64,000 bases of DNA, taken from assembly GCF_900142465.1 (NCBI RefSeq), contig NZ_FRAX01000001.1, positions 248,001 to 312,000 of the forward strand, given 5' to 3'. Each line of letters begins with the position of its first letter. The first letter of the stretch is position 1. This document shows positions 9,043-17,618 of this stretch, in pieces. The stretch is from Fibrobacter sp. UWH6. GTDB lineage: Bacteria > Fibrobacterota > Fibrobacteria > Fibrobacterales > Fibrobacteraceae. The notes beneath the pieces are model-generated. The model did no database searches, was not told where the DNA came from, and worked only from the letters and a program-made list of their open reading frames with translations. Position numbers and translations under genes: made by a program.

Positions 9043-9284
9043 AGGGCAGCCTCAAACTCAAAAAAATACTCAAAGTTAATGTAGCTTATTTTTTTACTAG
9101 AAATTTACAGAAAGTGATTGGTTAGACATTATAGGGTATTTTTCCATGAAAAATGGCTGAAGTACGGTTTCCTTTTCCAAAAATGCCGTTGTTTCTCCTT
9201 ACAACGCGAAAACGAAATTCGATTAATCTTTTTTTTGTACAAACTTTAAATTTAGGGTAGGAATGTTGTTATTGGGAGAATAAA
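9043..9284. promoter_or_regulatory. Divergent intergenic region, ATPase gene / CotH gene
   Basis: 242 nt, AT-rich, with no credible gene. It contains TAAATTTA at 9247-9254, a possible -7 element for the CotH gene, and TAAATTTC-like words for the minus strand. A small inverted repeat CGTTGT-N8-ACAACG lies at 9187-9206 and could be an operator. No ribosome-binding sequence stronger than the GGGAG at 9274-9278 precedes the CotH ATG. Confidence 0.35.
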
Positions 9285-11114
9285 ATGAAAAAGGACTTCA
9301 AGAATCGAATTCTTGCAGGTATGTTTGGCTTGGTCGTTGCTAATGCGGCTATAGCCCAGACCTACGACTTGCCCATTATCTTTGTGGATACAAAGCAAAA
9401 ATGTCTGGACAAGAACGTTTCCGAAAAAATTCCTGCCACTATGAGGGTTTTGGATGCTGCTACAAATTCTGTAGCTGATAGCGCCAAGGGAAAACTCTAT
9501 GATATCGGAATTAAGGTGAGAGGGCAATCTTCCGCCCTGTTCCCAAAGCCGGGTTATAGTGTTGAAGTTCGTGATTCCATTGGTGGAGAAATCGATGTAA
9601 GCATGTTAGGTCTCCCCGCAGCAGACGACTGGGTGTTCCATGGTCCCTACGTGGACAAGAGCATGATGCGTAACTCCCTGGCCCATTGGCTTTTTAGGCA
9701 GGCCGGCCGCTATAGCCCCCGTACCATGCATTTTGACTTGTATATCAATGGTGTTTACCGCGGTGTGTATGTGCTAATTGAAAAAATCAAGCGTGGTAAG
9801 TACCGTGTGGATGTGGCCAAACTCAAGGAAGAAGATATTGAAGGTGATGAATTGACCGGTGGTTACATCTGGGCATTCGACAAGACCGGCACTAACACCG
9901 GCGGCGCAGGCAGCGGTGATGTCAATAACGAAGGTTTCAGTACTTCAGACGGTTTGAATGTCATTCTCCACTATCCTAAAAAAGACAATATCCAGGAGCA
10001 GCAGGAAAATTACCTGAAGAAGTACCTGAACGATCTTGAAGGTCTTTTCAAGGACGGAAAGAGTGGCTCTGGCTACGAGAACTACGTGGATGTAGGGTCC
10101 GCTGTCGATTACGTCCTTCATCAAGAAGTTACGAACAATGCCGACTCCTACTGGTGTAGCTTCTTCTTGCATAAAGATAAGGATAGCAAGGGCGGCAAGG
10201 TCACTTTAGGTCCTCCCTGGGACTTCAACTTGGCGATGAGCAACGGTACCTCTCCCGAAGGCCAGAACAATGGCGGCGGTATGTGGGGCGGCTTCGGTGG
10301 CATGGGTGGTTTCGGTGGCATGGGTGGTTTCGGAAGTTCGGGAACCACGGGCTGGCAAATCGAAAACAGCAGTAAGCAAATTGCCGACGGAAATGGCGGT
10401 GGCGGCATGTGGGGTGGCTTCGGAGGAAGTTCCCTGAAGGCTCCTCGTTGGCTTACCAGCATGTGGAAAAATCAGAGTTACCAAAGCGAATTGAAAAAAC
10501 GCTGGGCCGAATTGCGTAGTGGCGTATGGCATACCAAGACTATGGATGCCTATCTGGATTCCATGAAGGTCTACTTGAAAAATGCTGCCGACCGTAACTT
10601 TGAACGTTGGCCGAATTTAGGAAAGTCTAGCGGTCAGAACGATAATGATCCTCAGCCTATGAAGTACTGCAATCAATCTGGCGGAGGCATGGGAATGGCC
10701 ATGGGTGGTTACAACGCTGACACTTGGGACGGTGAAGTGGAGCACCTTCGCAAGAAGATGAAGGAACGTATGGCCTGGATGGATGAACAGCTCGGTTTCA
10801 CCGAACCCGCCAATCCCATTGTGACGGAACCGGTGATTCATATTCCCACCATCGAAGATAAGAAGGATACTGTATCTTCGCAGACGTTGGCTGTGGATTA
10901 CAGCCGGTTGTCTCCCACGAATTTCTTTGTCGTAAACGGATCAAACCTGGAAATTCAAACAGATATTGGCGGCACATTCGCCATTATGGATTTGAACGGA
11001 GCTATTCTTTACAAGACTAGAATTCAGGTGGGCTCTACATCCATGAAGGTTCCTGCCAAGGCTCAGAATAAGCATTGGATCGCTATCCTTAACGGGAAGA
11101 TGCTTTCCAGATAA
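9285..11114 (+). CDS. Secreted CotH-kinase-fold protein with Gly/Met/Trp-rich insertion
   Basis: 609 aa. The signal peptide is about residues 1-24 (ends ANAAIAQ). CotH-family blocks follow in order: IKVRGQSSALFPKPGYSVEV (about 73-92), DWVFHGPYVDKSMMRNSLAHW, YRGVYVLIEKIKRGKYRVDV and the metal-binding-like PPWDFNLAMSN near 315. A Gly/Met/Trp-rich insert (MWGGFGGMGG type, about 328-385) splits the domain. The last 70 residues, with ATFAIMDLNGA-like strands (GGTFAIMDLNGAILYKTR), look like a type-IX-like sorting tail seen in many secreted Fibrobacter proteins. CotH proteins in spore formers are protein kinases; the role here is unknown and probably extracellular. Monocistronic, followed by a strong terminator. 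Confidence 0.85.
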   Translation: MKKDFKNRILAGMFGLVVANAAIAQTYDLPIIFVDTKQKCLDKNVSEKIPATMRVLDAATNSVADSAKGKLYDIGIKVRGQSSALFPKPGYSVEVRDSIGGEIDVSMLGLPAADDWVFHGPYVDKSMMRNSLAHWLFRQAGRYSPRTMHFDLYINGVYRGVYVLIEKIKRGKYRVDVAKLKEEDIEGDELTGGYIWAFDKTGTNTGGAGSGDVNNEGFSTSDGLNVILHYPKKDNIQEQQENYLKKYLNDLEGLFKDGKSGSGYENYVDVGSAVDYVLHQEVTNNADSYWCSFFLHKDKDSKGGKVTLGPPWDFNLAMSNGTSPEGQNNGGGMWGGFGGMGGFGGMGGFGSSGTTGWQIENSSKQIADGNGGGGMWGGFGGSSLKAPRWLTSMWKNQSYQSELKKRWAELRSGVWHTKTMDAYLDSMKVYLKNAADRNFERWPNLGKSSGQNDNDPQPMKYCNQSGGGMGMAMGGYNADTWDGEVEHLRKKMKERMAWMDEQLGFTEPANPIVTEPVIHIPTIEDKKDTVSSQTLAVDYSRLSPTNFFVVNGSNLEIQTDIGGTFAIMDLNGAILYKTRIQVGSTSMKVPAKAQNKHWIAILNGKMLSR

Positions 11115-11134
11115 TTTGTACGGATTTTTCTTCC

Positions 11135-11190
11135 AACAAAAAAAAGTCCATCGGCGAAAAAGCCGATGGATTTCTCTTATATTTTTTTTC
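11135..11190. terminator. Bidirectional terminator between CotH and glnS genes
   Basis: A 9-bp perfect stem, TCCATCGGC (11147-11155) with GCCGATGGA (11162-11170) and an AAAAA-type loop, is flanked by A-rich sequence on the left and a long T-rich tract on the right. It can end transcripts from both sides. Confidence 0.85.
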
Positions 11191-11214
11191 AAGAACGTAG
11201 AATCGTTCCGCAAA

Positions 11215-12882
11215 TTACTTTGCAGGATTGAAACTGTCCTTCAGGCCAACGGTGCGGTTGAATACCAACTTACCCGGCTTGGAATCGTCGGAATCCAGGC
11301 AGAAGTAGCCGAGACGCAGGAACTGGAAGCGGTCTTCCATCTTGGCGTCGGCCAGGCTGGGTTCCAGCTTAGCCTGCTTGATGACCATGGATTCAGGATT
11401 CAGGTAGTTGTGCCAATCTTCGCCTTCGGGAACATCAGACGGATCTTCAAGAGTGAACAGGTTGTCGATGAGACGGACTTCTGCATCTACAGCATGAGCG
11501 GCGCTCACCCAGTGGATGGTGCCCTTCACCTTACGACCGTCAGGAGATTCGCCACCCTTGGAGGCAGGATCGTATTCGCAGTGAATGACGGTCACCTTGC
11601 CGTCTGCGTCCTTTTCGACGCTCTTGCAAGTTACGAAGTAGGCGCCCTTCAAGCGAACTTCGCCTTCCGGCTTCAAGCGGAAATACTTCTTGGGAGGTTC
11701 TTCCATGAAGTCTTCGGCTTCGATGTAAAGTTCCTTGGAGAACGGAACCATGCGGGTGCCTGCGTTCGGATCGTTGGGGTTGTTTTCAACTTCAACCATT
11801 TCCACCTTGCCGTCTTCCCAGTTGTCGATGACAACCTTCACCGGGTCGATGACTGCCATGGCACGCTTGGCGCTCTGGTTCAGTTCTTCACGGATGCAGA
11901 AGTAAAGCAGGTTCACGTCCACCATGGATTCAGCCTTGGACACTCCAATGCGGCTGCAGAATTCGCGGATGGAGCTGGGAGTAAAACCACGACGACGGAA
12001 GCCGCAGACCGTGGGCATACGGGGGTCGTTCCAGCCAAGGACTGCCTTGGTTTCCACCAGTTCCAAGAGCTTACGCTTACTCATCATGGTGTAGGTCAAG
12101 TTCAGGCGGGAGAATTCAATCTGCTGGGGGCGGTTTTCCAGACCCAGTTCAATGAGGAACCAATCGTACAGCGGGCGATGGGCTTCAAATTCCAAAGTAC
12201 AGATAGAATGAGTAATGCCTTCGATCCAGTCGCTAATGGGGTGAGCGAAGTCGTACATGGGGTAGATGCACCACTTGTCGCCAGTGCGGTGGTGAGTGCA
12301 GTGCTTGGTACGGTAAATCACCGGGTCGCGCATGTTCATGTTGGGGCTAGCCAAATCAACTTTTGCACGGAGGCACTTTTCGCCATCGGCATACTTGCCG
12401 TCACGCATTTCGCGGAACAGCTTCATGTTTTCTTCAACGCTACGATCGCGGTAGGGGCTGGGCTTAGAGGGCTTACCAGCATCGTTACCACGGTATTCCT
12501 GCATTTCGTCGCGGGTCAGGTCTTCAACGTAAGCCTTGCCCATTTCGATCATCTTTTCTGCAAAGGCGTAAATCTGGTCGTAGTAGTCAGAAGCAAAGAA
12601 TTCTTCCTTCCACTGGAAACCGAGCCACTTCACGTCTTCGCGGATAGAATCCACATATTCCACATCTTCCTTAGTGGGGTTGGTATCGTCGAAGCGGAGG
12701 TTGGTGAAACCGCCAAACTTCTGGGCGGTGCCGAAGTTCAGGCAGATAGACTTGGCATGGCCAATGTGAATGTAGCCGTTAGGTTCCGGCGGGAAACGGG
12801 TCAGCACCTTGTTGCGCTTACCGGTCTGCAAGTCGTTGACGATAATGTCTTGAATAAAATTCGAAGATTCAGGAATGTCCAT
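11215..12882 (-). CDS. glnS: Glutaminyl-tRNA synthetase
   Basis: 555 aa class I aminoacyl-tRNA synthetase. The HIGH signature appears in [17 protein letters not shown] (about 28-44) and the KMSKS-type signature as MMSKRKL. The C-terminal half carries the two anticodon-binding beta-barrels, and the length equals the usual GlnRS length. The GlnRS-type features ([30 protein letters not shown]) separate it from GluRS. It charges tRNA-Gln directly; a tRNA-Gln gene lies at 29528 in this window. It sits 57 nt downstream of cysK on the same strand. Confidence 0.96.
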   Translation of the reverse strand: MDIPESSNFIQDIIVNDLQTGKRNKVLTRFPPEPNGYIHIGHAKSICLNFGTAQKFGGFTNLRFDDTNPTKEDVEYVDSIREDVKWLGFQWKEEFFASDYYDQIYAFAEKMIEMGKAYVEDLTRDEMQEYRGNDAGKPSKPSPYRDRSVEENMKLFREMRDGKYADGEKCLRAKVDLASPNMNMRDPVIYRTKHCTHHRTGDKWCIYPMYDFAHPISDWIEGITHSICTLEFEAHRPLYDWFLIELGLENRPQQIEFSRLNLTYTMMSKRKLLELVETKAVLGWNDPRMPTVCGFRRRGFTPSSIREFCSRIGVSKAESMVDVNLLYFCIREELNQSAKRAMAVIDPVKVVIDNWEDGKVEMVEVENNPNDPNAGTRMVPFSKELYIEAEDFMEEPPKKYFRLKPEGEVRLKGAYFVTCKSVEKDADGKVTVIHCEYDPASKGGESPDGRKVKGTIHWVSAAHAVDAEVRLIDNLFTLEDPSDVPEGEDWHNYLNPESMVIKQAKLEPSLADAKMEDRFQFLRLGYFCLDSDDSKPGKLVFNRTVGLKDSFNPAK

Positions 12883-12939
12883 TTTCTAACCTTTTAGGTT
12901 TTTGCCATAATTTTACGGGAAAAATGTAGAAAAATCCCT

Positions 12940-13863
12940 TTACTTTTCTGTCCACAGCCAGGTGCTGAGGTAGCGTTCGCCGGTATCAGGGAGCAGGGCC
13001 ACAATGCGTTTGCCCTTGAACTCAGGACGCTTTGCCACGGTAAGGGCGCATTCCAGGGCTGCACCGGAAGAAATACCCACAAAAATTCCCTCTTCTGCCG
13101 CTGCATCGCGGGCGGCCTTGCCAGCCTTTTCGGTGCTGGTCAGGTAGACTTCGTCCACCACCTTGGGGTCATAAATCTTGGGGATGAAGTTTGCCCCGAT
13201 ACCCTGGATCTTATGGGGGCCAGCAACGCCCTTGGAAATCATAGGGGAGTCGTCGGGCTCGATAGCGATTACATGCAGGTTGGGATTCTTTTCCTTGAGG
13301 TACTTTGCGGTTCCGCTGACAGTTCCGCCTGTGCCTGCCGTAGCGATAAATACATCCACCTTGCCTTCGGTATCTCTCCAGATTTCGGGACCGGTGGTCT
13401 TGTAATGGGCGTCGGGATTGGCGGGGTTTTCAAACTGCTGGGGAATAAAGCTCCCAGGATTTGCTGCCGCAATTTCGTTTGCCTTTTCGATACAGCCGGC
13501 CATTCCCCTGGCACCTTCGGTAAGCACAACTTCTGCTCCCAGGGATTTCAGCAGCATGCGTCGTTCCATGCTCATGGAGTCGGGCATGGTCAGCACAACC
13601 TTGTAACCCTTTACGGCTCCAACATAGGCGAGGCCTACGCCGGTGTTTCCACTGGTGGGTTCGATAATCAGAGCGCCGGGTTTCAGTTTGCCTTCCCTTT
13701 CTGCGGCTTCAATCATTTCTAGAGCCACACGGTCCTTGGCGCTGCCCAGGGGGTTGAACATTTCAAGTTTGACGTAGACTTCGGCATCACCCTTATTCAG
13801 TTTGTTTATGCGGACAAGGGGGGTATTACCGATAGTTTCAAGAATGCTGTTGTATAGTGACAT
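12940..13863 (-). CDS. cysK: Cysteine synthase A (O-acetylserine sulfhydrylase)
   Basis: 307 aa, full length. The PLP-binding lysine lies in NPLGSAKDR (about residues 37-45), the substrate loop is EPTSGNTGVGLAYV, and the phosphate-binding glycine loop is TAGTGGTVSGTAKYLKEK. It makes cysteine from O-acetylserine and sulfide in the cytoplasm. The gene lies 35 nt downstream of the DUF3300 gene and upstream of glnS on the same strand. The short DUF3300-cysK gap allows co-transcription, although the functions seem unrelated. Confidence 0.96.
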   Translation of the reverse strand: MSLYNSILETIGNTPLVRINKLNKGDAEVYVKLEMFNPLGSAKDRVALEMIEAAEREGKLKPGALIIEPTSGNTGVGLAYVGAVKGYKVVLTMPDSMSMERRMLLKSLGAEVVLTEGARGMAGCIEKANEIAAANPGSFIPQQFENPANPDAHYKTTGPEIWRDTEGKVDVFIATAGTGGTVSGTAKYLKEKNPNLHVIAIEPDDSPMISKGVAGPHKIQGIGANFIPKIYDPKVVDEVYLTSTEKAGKAARDAAAEEGIFVGISSGAALECALTVAKRPEFKGKRIVALLPDTGERYLSTWLWTEK

Positions 13864-13898
13864 CTGGTTACCAAGTGATAATTGGGAAAAAGGAAAAT

Positions 13899-14972
13899 CT
13901 AACGACGAATGCTTCTGCGGAAACCGCCATTACCTTGGCTGTTTGATTCTCGTGAACGATCATCTCCGTTGCGGCGATCGTCATATTTACGGTCGTCGTT
14001 ATAGGTTGAACTCTGGGAAGAATTCGTCTTCTTGTTTCTTGTCAAGTTCTGCGGATTGCTGACAGGTCTATATTCTTCCTGAGGATGTACATTTTCTGTT
14101 TTCGTGTATGTAGGTCTTTGTTGTTCCTGCTTTGCAGGCTGCGGTTTTGTTGAAGGCTTGGGACTAGTTTCCCTAACAGGAAGGCGATGATGGCTCTGGG
14201 GCTGGGATGGGGCCGGTGCGTAGGAATGTCCGCCATGCCTTGGGGGCTGTGCATTGTAATGGTGGCGCGGTCTAGGTGGACGCGGATGGTGACGGATGGT
14301 GTGGCTATGCCATTCGAACCAGGTGTCGCCCCAAACCCAATCGTTATACCAGTATCCAGTCCAGACCACATGGCCATAGTGCATCGGTACATAACGGTCT
14401 GTGTGAACATAATACACTACAGAGGGGTTATAGACAGGAACATAAATGTATTCCTTTTTCACCGGTTCAATTGTTATGTATACATCCCGTTCGACTTTTA
14501 TGTATTGGTCAGAGTTCAGATTCCCGTGGTCATAAGCAGCGTGGCGCATACGCTGGACTGCAAACATAACTTCGCCATTCTGATTCTTTACGGCTCTGCC
14601 CAGCTGAGATGTCCAGGTGGAGTATTTTGCCATGGTGGCAAGAATCGTCGGGAAGGGAATCAGGGCTAGAACACTGGCGTCGTAATCAAGGCCAGCGCGC
14701 TGCATTTCCGCCGTGAGTGCTTCACCTTTGAAACCCTTGTGGGCGTTTGCCCAGAGGCTTGCCGATGGAATTTCGTCATTGTGGGTTGATGCCGTTAAAA
14801 CGTGGGCCAACAGCGGATCTGGATAAAGTGCGATGGTTGCGACCAATGTATCCAATTCCTCTGCGGAATAGTCTGCCGCCTCGGCGCTTCCCGAGAAGGT
14901 CATGAGTGCAAAGGTTATTGCCAGGAACCATTTGACTAAAATGTTTTTCTGAAAAGACTTTTCCATAAACAA
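13899..14972 (-). CDS. DUF3300-family secreted protein
   Basis: 357 aa. A signal peptide (about 1-32, ending SGSAEAA) is followed by the DUF3300 domain (about 35-200), recognisable from TLVATIALYPDPLLAHVL, SASLWANAH, LDYDASVLALIPFP and YSTWTSQLGRAV. The C-terminal 140 residues are low-complexity and rich in His, Pro, Arg, Asn and Ser, a tail usual for this family. Function unknown; expected in the periplasm or at the outer membrane. A TAAATTGA element (14983-14990 on the complement) and a GGAG motif precede the ATG. Confidence 0.85.
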   Translation of the reverse strand: MFMEKSFQKNILVKWFLAITFALMTFSGSAEAADYSAEELDTLVATIALYPDPLLAHVLTASTHNDEIPSASLWANAHKGFKGEALTAEMQRAGLDYDASVLALIPFPTILATMAKYSTWTSQLGRAVKNQNGEVMFAVQRMRHAAYDHGNLNSDQYIKVERDVYITIEPVKKEYIYVPVYNPSVVYYVHTDRYVPMHYGHVVWTGYWYNDWVWGDTWFEWHSHTIRHHPRPPRPRHHYNAQPPRHGGHSYAPAPSQPQSHHRLPVRETSPKPSTKPQPAKQEQQRPTYTKTENVHPQEEYRPVSNPQNLTRNKKTNSSQSSTYNDDRKYDDRRNGDDRSRESNSQGNGGFRRSIRR

Positions 14973-15034
14973 CTCCTGTACCTCAATTTACAAAAAAGGC
15001 CTCTTCATGGATTTAATCCGCGGGAGTTTTTGTG

Positions 15035-15304
15035 CTAGAGGTAATTTTTGACTCTTATTTCAGGATTCAGATTTTCTTTGGGTAATTTAGGCACGTATAG
15101 CTTTACCGCATAGGCGTAGGAGTCGTTTTCGGCAATGATATCACCTTCCTGCAGGTCTTCATAAACTTCAATTTCGATTTCTACTCCGTCCCTGGCGGTC
15201 TTGCGATTCATTCGCATCGACAGTTCTTCCTTGGTAAAGAGGACGTCGATGACTTTCTTATAGCTGCCGTGATGGGTTGTGCCTAAAATTCGGGTACATT
15301 TCAT
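15035..15304 (-). CDS. Small UreE-N-like or unknown protein
   Basis: 89 aa. It begins MKCTRILGTTHHGSYKKVID, then LFTKEELSMRMNRKTARDG and EIEVYEDLQEGDIIAENDSY. The order of a TKEELSMRMNRKT-like helix, an acidic strand and a LQEGDII turn resembles the N-terminal domain of urease accessory protein UreE. The His-rich UreE C-terminus and any urease genes are absent. It is the last gene of the TPM, nucleotidyltransferase-like, LemA unit, 15 nt after LemA. I would call it hypothetical with a weak UreE-N resemblance. Confidence 0.6.
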   Translation of the reverse strand: MKCTRILGTTHHGSYKKVIDVLFTKEELSMRMNRKTARDGVEIEIEVYEDLQEGDIIAENDSYAYAVKLYVPKLPKENLNPEIRVKNYL

Positions 15305-15319
15305 TGGGCAAAACTCGAA

Positions 15320-15928
15320 TTACTTGGTGTCGAACTTTACTGTAGGAGCGGTGCTTGCGCCTGCGTCTGCAGAGAACTGCACTTTGGGGCTGGCTCCTGC
15401 AAATCCGGCAATCAGACTGTTGGGGAACATGCGGATGGTGGTGTTGTACTGCATGACCACTTCGTTGTAACGCTTACGTTCCACGGCAATGCGGTTTTCT
15501 GCACCTTCAAGCTGCACGCGCAGTTCCTGGAAACTGGTGTTGCTCTTCAAGTTCGGATAGTTTTCGCTGACAGCCATCAAACGCTGCAGGGCGCCGCCCA
15601 GGGTAGCCTGGGTTTCCTGAAAGCGCTTCATGGCCACTTCGTCGTTCAGGACGTTTTCGTCAACTTTAACGACGCCGCCCATATGGCTGCGGGCATCCAC
15701 AACGGCAGTCAGGGTGCTCTTTTCAAAGTCGGCTTCACCCTGCACGGTAGCCACAAGATTGGGAACCAGGTCAAAACGGCGCTGGTAGGTGTTCTCGACT
15801 TGAGCCCACTGGGCCTTTACGCCTTCGTCCAAGGCGATAATATTGTTATAGACGCTAACGGACTTGCCAACAATGATTGCTGCAAGCAAGATGACGGAAA
15901 CGAGAGTGCCGATAATTACCTTTTTCAT
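15320..15928 (-). CDS. LemA family protein
   Basis: 202 aa. An N-terminal membrane anchor (about 5-24) is followed by the LemA signature: YNNIIALDEGVKAQWAQVEN, YQRRFDLVPNLVATV, then FEKSTLTAVVDARS. A helical bundle leads to a C-terminal strand region ending FPNSLIAGF and VQFSADAG. Typical length. LemA proteins often pair with TPM-domain proteins, and one lies two genes upstream here. Its start overlaps the preceding gene by 4 nt (ATGA). The molecular role is unknown; membrane-anchored on the periplasmic side (inference). Confidence 0.92.
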   Translation of the reverse strand: MKKVIIGTLVSVILLAAIIVGKSVSVYNNIIALDEGVKAQWAQVENTYQRRFDLVPNLVATVQGEADFEKSTLTAVVDARSHMGGVVKVDENVLNDEVAMKRFQETQATLGGALQRLMAVSENYPNLKSNTSFQELRVQLEGAENRIAVERKRYNEVVMQYNTTIRMFPNSLIAGFAGASPKVQFSADAGASTAPTVKFDTK

Positions 15929-16614
15929 ACCACCTCCATGGTGTCGACGAGGTTGACTATTTCTGTGACGGTACTAATATAGCTATTCACGCTGTCCAGG
16001 AACAGTTTTTCGTTTTTGCTGCTGATGGGAGTCTGCAAGGCTGGGTAGTCGTTAAAGATCTGCTGGTGATTTTCGGGATATTCCCTGTGGTTCAGGTAGT
16101 ATACTCCGTACATGGTAGGAAGCATGGTGGAACTTGCCCGTACGAAGAATCCCAGGGGGTTGCGATCTTCCTTGAGGTAGGTAAAGGCCCTGCGCAGATG
16201 GACTAGCAAACCGCGCAACTCGCGTTCGCATTCCAGACGCAGACATTCCATGTTGGGCTCGTAATTGGGGAGGGGAGCTGCACCGGCAATGACTGCGTTG
16301 CGATGGGCGATGTGCAGAAATTCCAACGGGAAGACGTCTTCTGAAGACTGGATTTCCTTTAGGGTGAAGTAATAGCGGAATTCAATATTTTCTTTCTTGG
16401 CCTTTTTCAGCAGGTTCTGCAGGGGGGCGATCTTTTCGCTGGAGTTGTCCCTCAGAATGAAGCTGATAGTCCAGGGGGATTCCATGGAATTGAAACCTTC
16501 CATCAGACAGTCGCCGTGGGCGAAAGCCGAAATCAGGTTGTCGCCTAAAGTTTCCTGCAGAAGGCGGGGCCAGTCGGAATTCTGTAGTTCGATGACGCTC
16601 AAGTTCTTTTTCAT
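15925..16614 (-). CDS. Nucleotidyltransferase-fold-like protein of unknown function
   Basis: 229 aa, soluble. The opening LLQETLGDNLISAFAHGDCL, then SPWTISFILRD, has the strand-turn-strand spacing of minimal nucleotidyltransferase domains. However, the expected GSxxxG and DxD residues are altered (AHGDCL; TISFIL). The C-terminal half (about 110-229) is all-helical and resembles helical substrate-binding domains attached to such folds. It is coupled to LemA (ATGA overlap) and lies 90 nt after the TPM gene. Likely a degenerate nucleotidyltransferase homologue. The assignment is tentative. Confidence 0.6.
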   Translation of the reverse strand: MKKNLSVIELQNSDWPRLLQETLGDNLISAFAHGDCLMEGFNSMESPWTISFILRDNSSEKIAPLQNLLKKAKKENIEFRYYFTLKEIQSSEDVFPLEFLHIAHRNAVIAGAAPLPNYEPNMECLRLECERELRGLLVHLRRAFTYLKEDRNPLGFFVRASSTMLPTMYGVYYLNHREYPENHQQIFNDYPALQTPISSKNEKLFLDSVNSYISTVTEIVNLVDTMEVV

Positions 16615-16704
16615 ATATCAAATGCCTATCTAAAAATTCAAGTTATATCCATTTATGGATTGCAAAAATCATATGGGGCGTTTTGCCTGTGCCGCGCTAA
16701 ATTA

Positions 16705-17520
16705 TTACCAGCTTCCGCCGGAACCGCCGCCACCAAAGCCTCCTCCGCCGAAGCCGCCACCAAAGCCTCCTCGACCGCCGAATCCTCCGCCAAAGCCACC
16801 GCGGCTTCCGCTGTTTCGGCTAGCGTTACCGATGGCATTGCCCAGCATAAACCAGAGGCAACCATTTCCGCGGCTTCCACTAAACTTGGCCATCATCAGC
16901 ATAAAGGCGACAAACATGATGAACAGCACCATGCGTGCAGGAACTCCGCTTTCTTCGGGAACTGGGTTTTCGCCGATATTTAGCTGGATGTTCTTTTCTT
17001 TTGCGATGACTTGTGCAATTTCCCAGGCTAGAGCTAAAATTCCCGTTCCGTATTTTTGTTGCCTAAATGCAGGAACTAGTGTTGCCTGTTGCAACCTTTC
17101 TGCAAGGGCGTCAGGCAGGTATCCTTCGGCTCCATAACCGACTTCCACGCTACGTCGACGTTGCTTCTGGGCGACGAAAATCAAAATTCCTTCATTGGAT
17201 TTTCCACCGACGCCCCAGTTCTGCGCCGTACGGACTGCGAAGTCCCTGTAGTCGTTGTTCCCAATGTCGTTCATAAGGGCGGCCGCTAACCCTACACCGG
17301 CCTTCCTGTATAATTCTTCTGCAATCAGATTGAACTGTTGCACTTCCTGTGCGCTCATTAAACGATTTTCGTCGTAGACATAGCTGTTTACAGGACGGGC
17401 TGGCAGTTCTTTATCGCTGCCGTTTTTTAAGCCGATCCCCGCAAAAGCAGTTGAGGCCAGGGCTATACATAAAAGTATCGCCCACATTGCTATTGATGAA
17501 ACGGAACTCTTCTTTCTCAT
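16705..17520 (-). CDS. TPM-domain (YgcG-like) membrane protein
   Basis: 271 aa from the ATG at 17520, which I prefer. It gives a proper signal peptide (MRKKSSVSS, hydrophobic, ending ASTAFAG), whereas the in-frame start 57 nt upstream lies inside a terminator hairpin. The TPM domain (about 40-160) shows YVYDENRLMSAQEVQQFN, RDFAVRTAQNWGVGGKSNEG and VGYGAEGYLPD. A membrane segment follows (about 220-238), then the family's typical Gly/Phe-rich tail (GGFGGGFGGRGG). TPM proteins have been linked to phosphatase activity and photosystem repair in plants; the bacterial role is unclear. First gene of the unit with LemA. Confidence 0.88.
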   Translation of the reverse strand: MRKKSSVSSIAMWAILLCIALASTAFAGIGLKNGSDKELPARPVNSYVYDENRLMSAQEVQQFNLIAEELYRKAGVGLAAALMNDIGNNDYRDFAVRTAQNWGVGGKSNEGILIFVAQKQRRRSVEVGYGAEGYLPDALAERLQQATLVPAFRQQKYGTGILALAWEIAQVIAKEKNIQLNIGENPVPEESGVPARMVLFIMFVAFMLMMAKFSGSRGNGCLWFMLGNAIGNASRNSGSRGGFGGGFGGRGGFGGGFGGGGFGGGGSGGSW

Positions 17521-17534
17521 TGGTTTGAAAATAG

Positions 17535-17574
17535 AAAGTTCATGGACTGATGTTAGACCATGAACTTTTTTTTT
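17535..17574. terminator. Terminator between TPM and LPP20-like genes
   Basis: An 11-bp stem, AAAGTTCATGG (17535-17545) with CCATGAACTTT (17558-17568), is followed on the plus strand by nine T. On the minus strand the tract after the stem is weaker (CTTTCTATTTT). It probably ends the LPP20-like transcript and also places the TPM start downstream. Confidence 0.7.
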
Positions 17575-17618
17575 CAAAAATGTAGGGTGTATTTTTGCGT
17601 TTAAATGTGTTTTTTATC

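Noticed and set aside
11116-12897. 593-codon plus-strand frame opposite glnS
   Set aside because: Antisense shadow of a certain gene; no domain and no initiation signal.
17521-17577. Upstream start of the TPM gene
   Set aside because: It lies in a terminator hairpin and would put 19 polar residues before the signal peptide.
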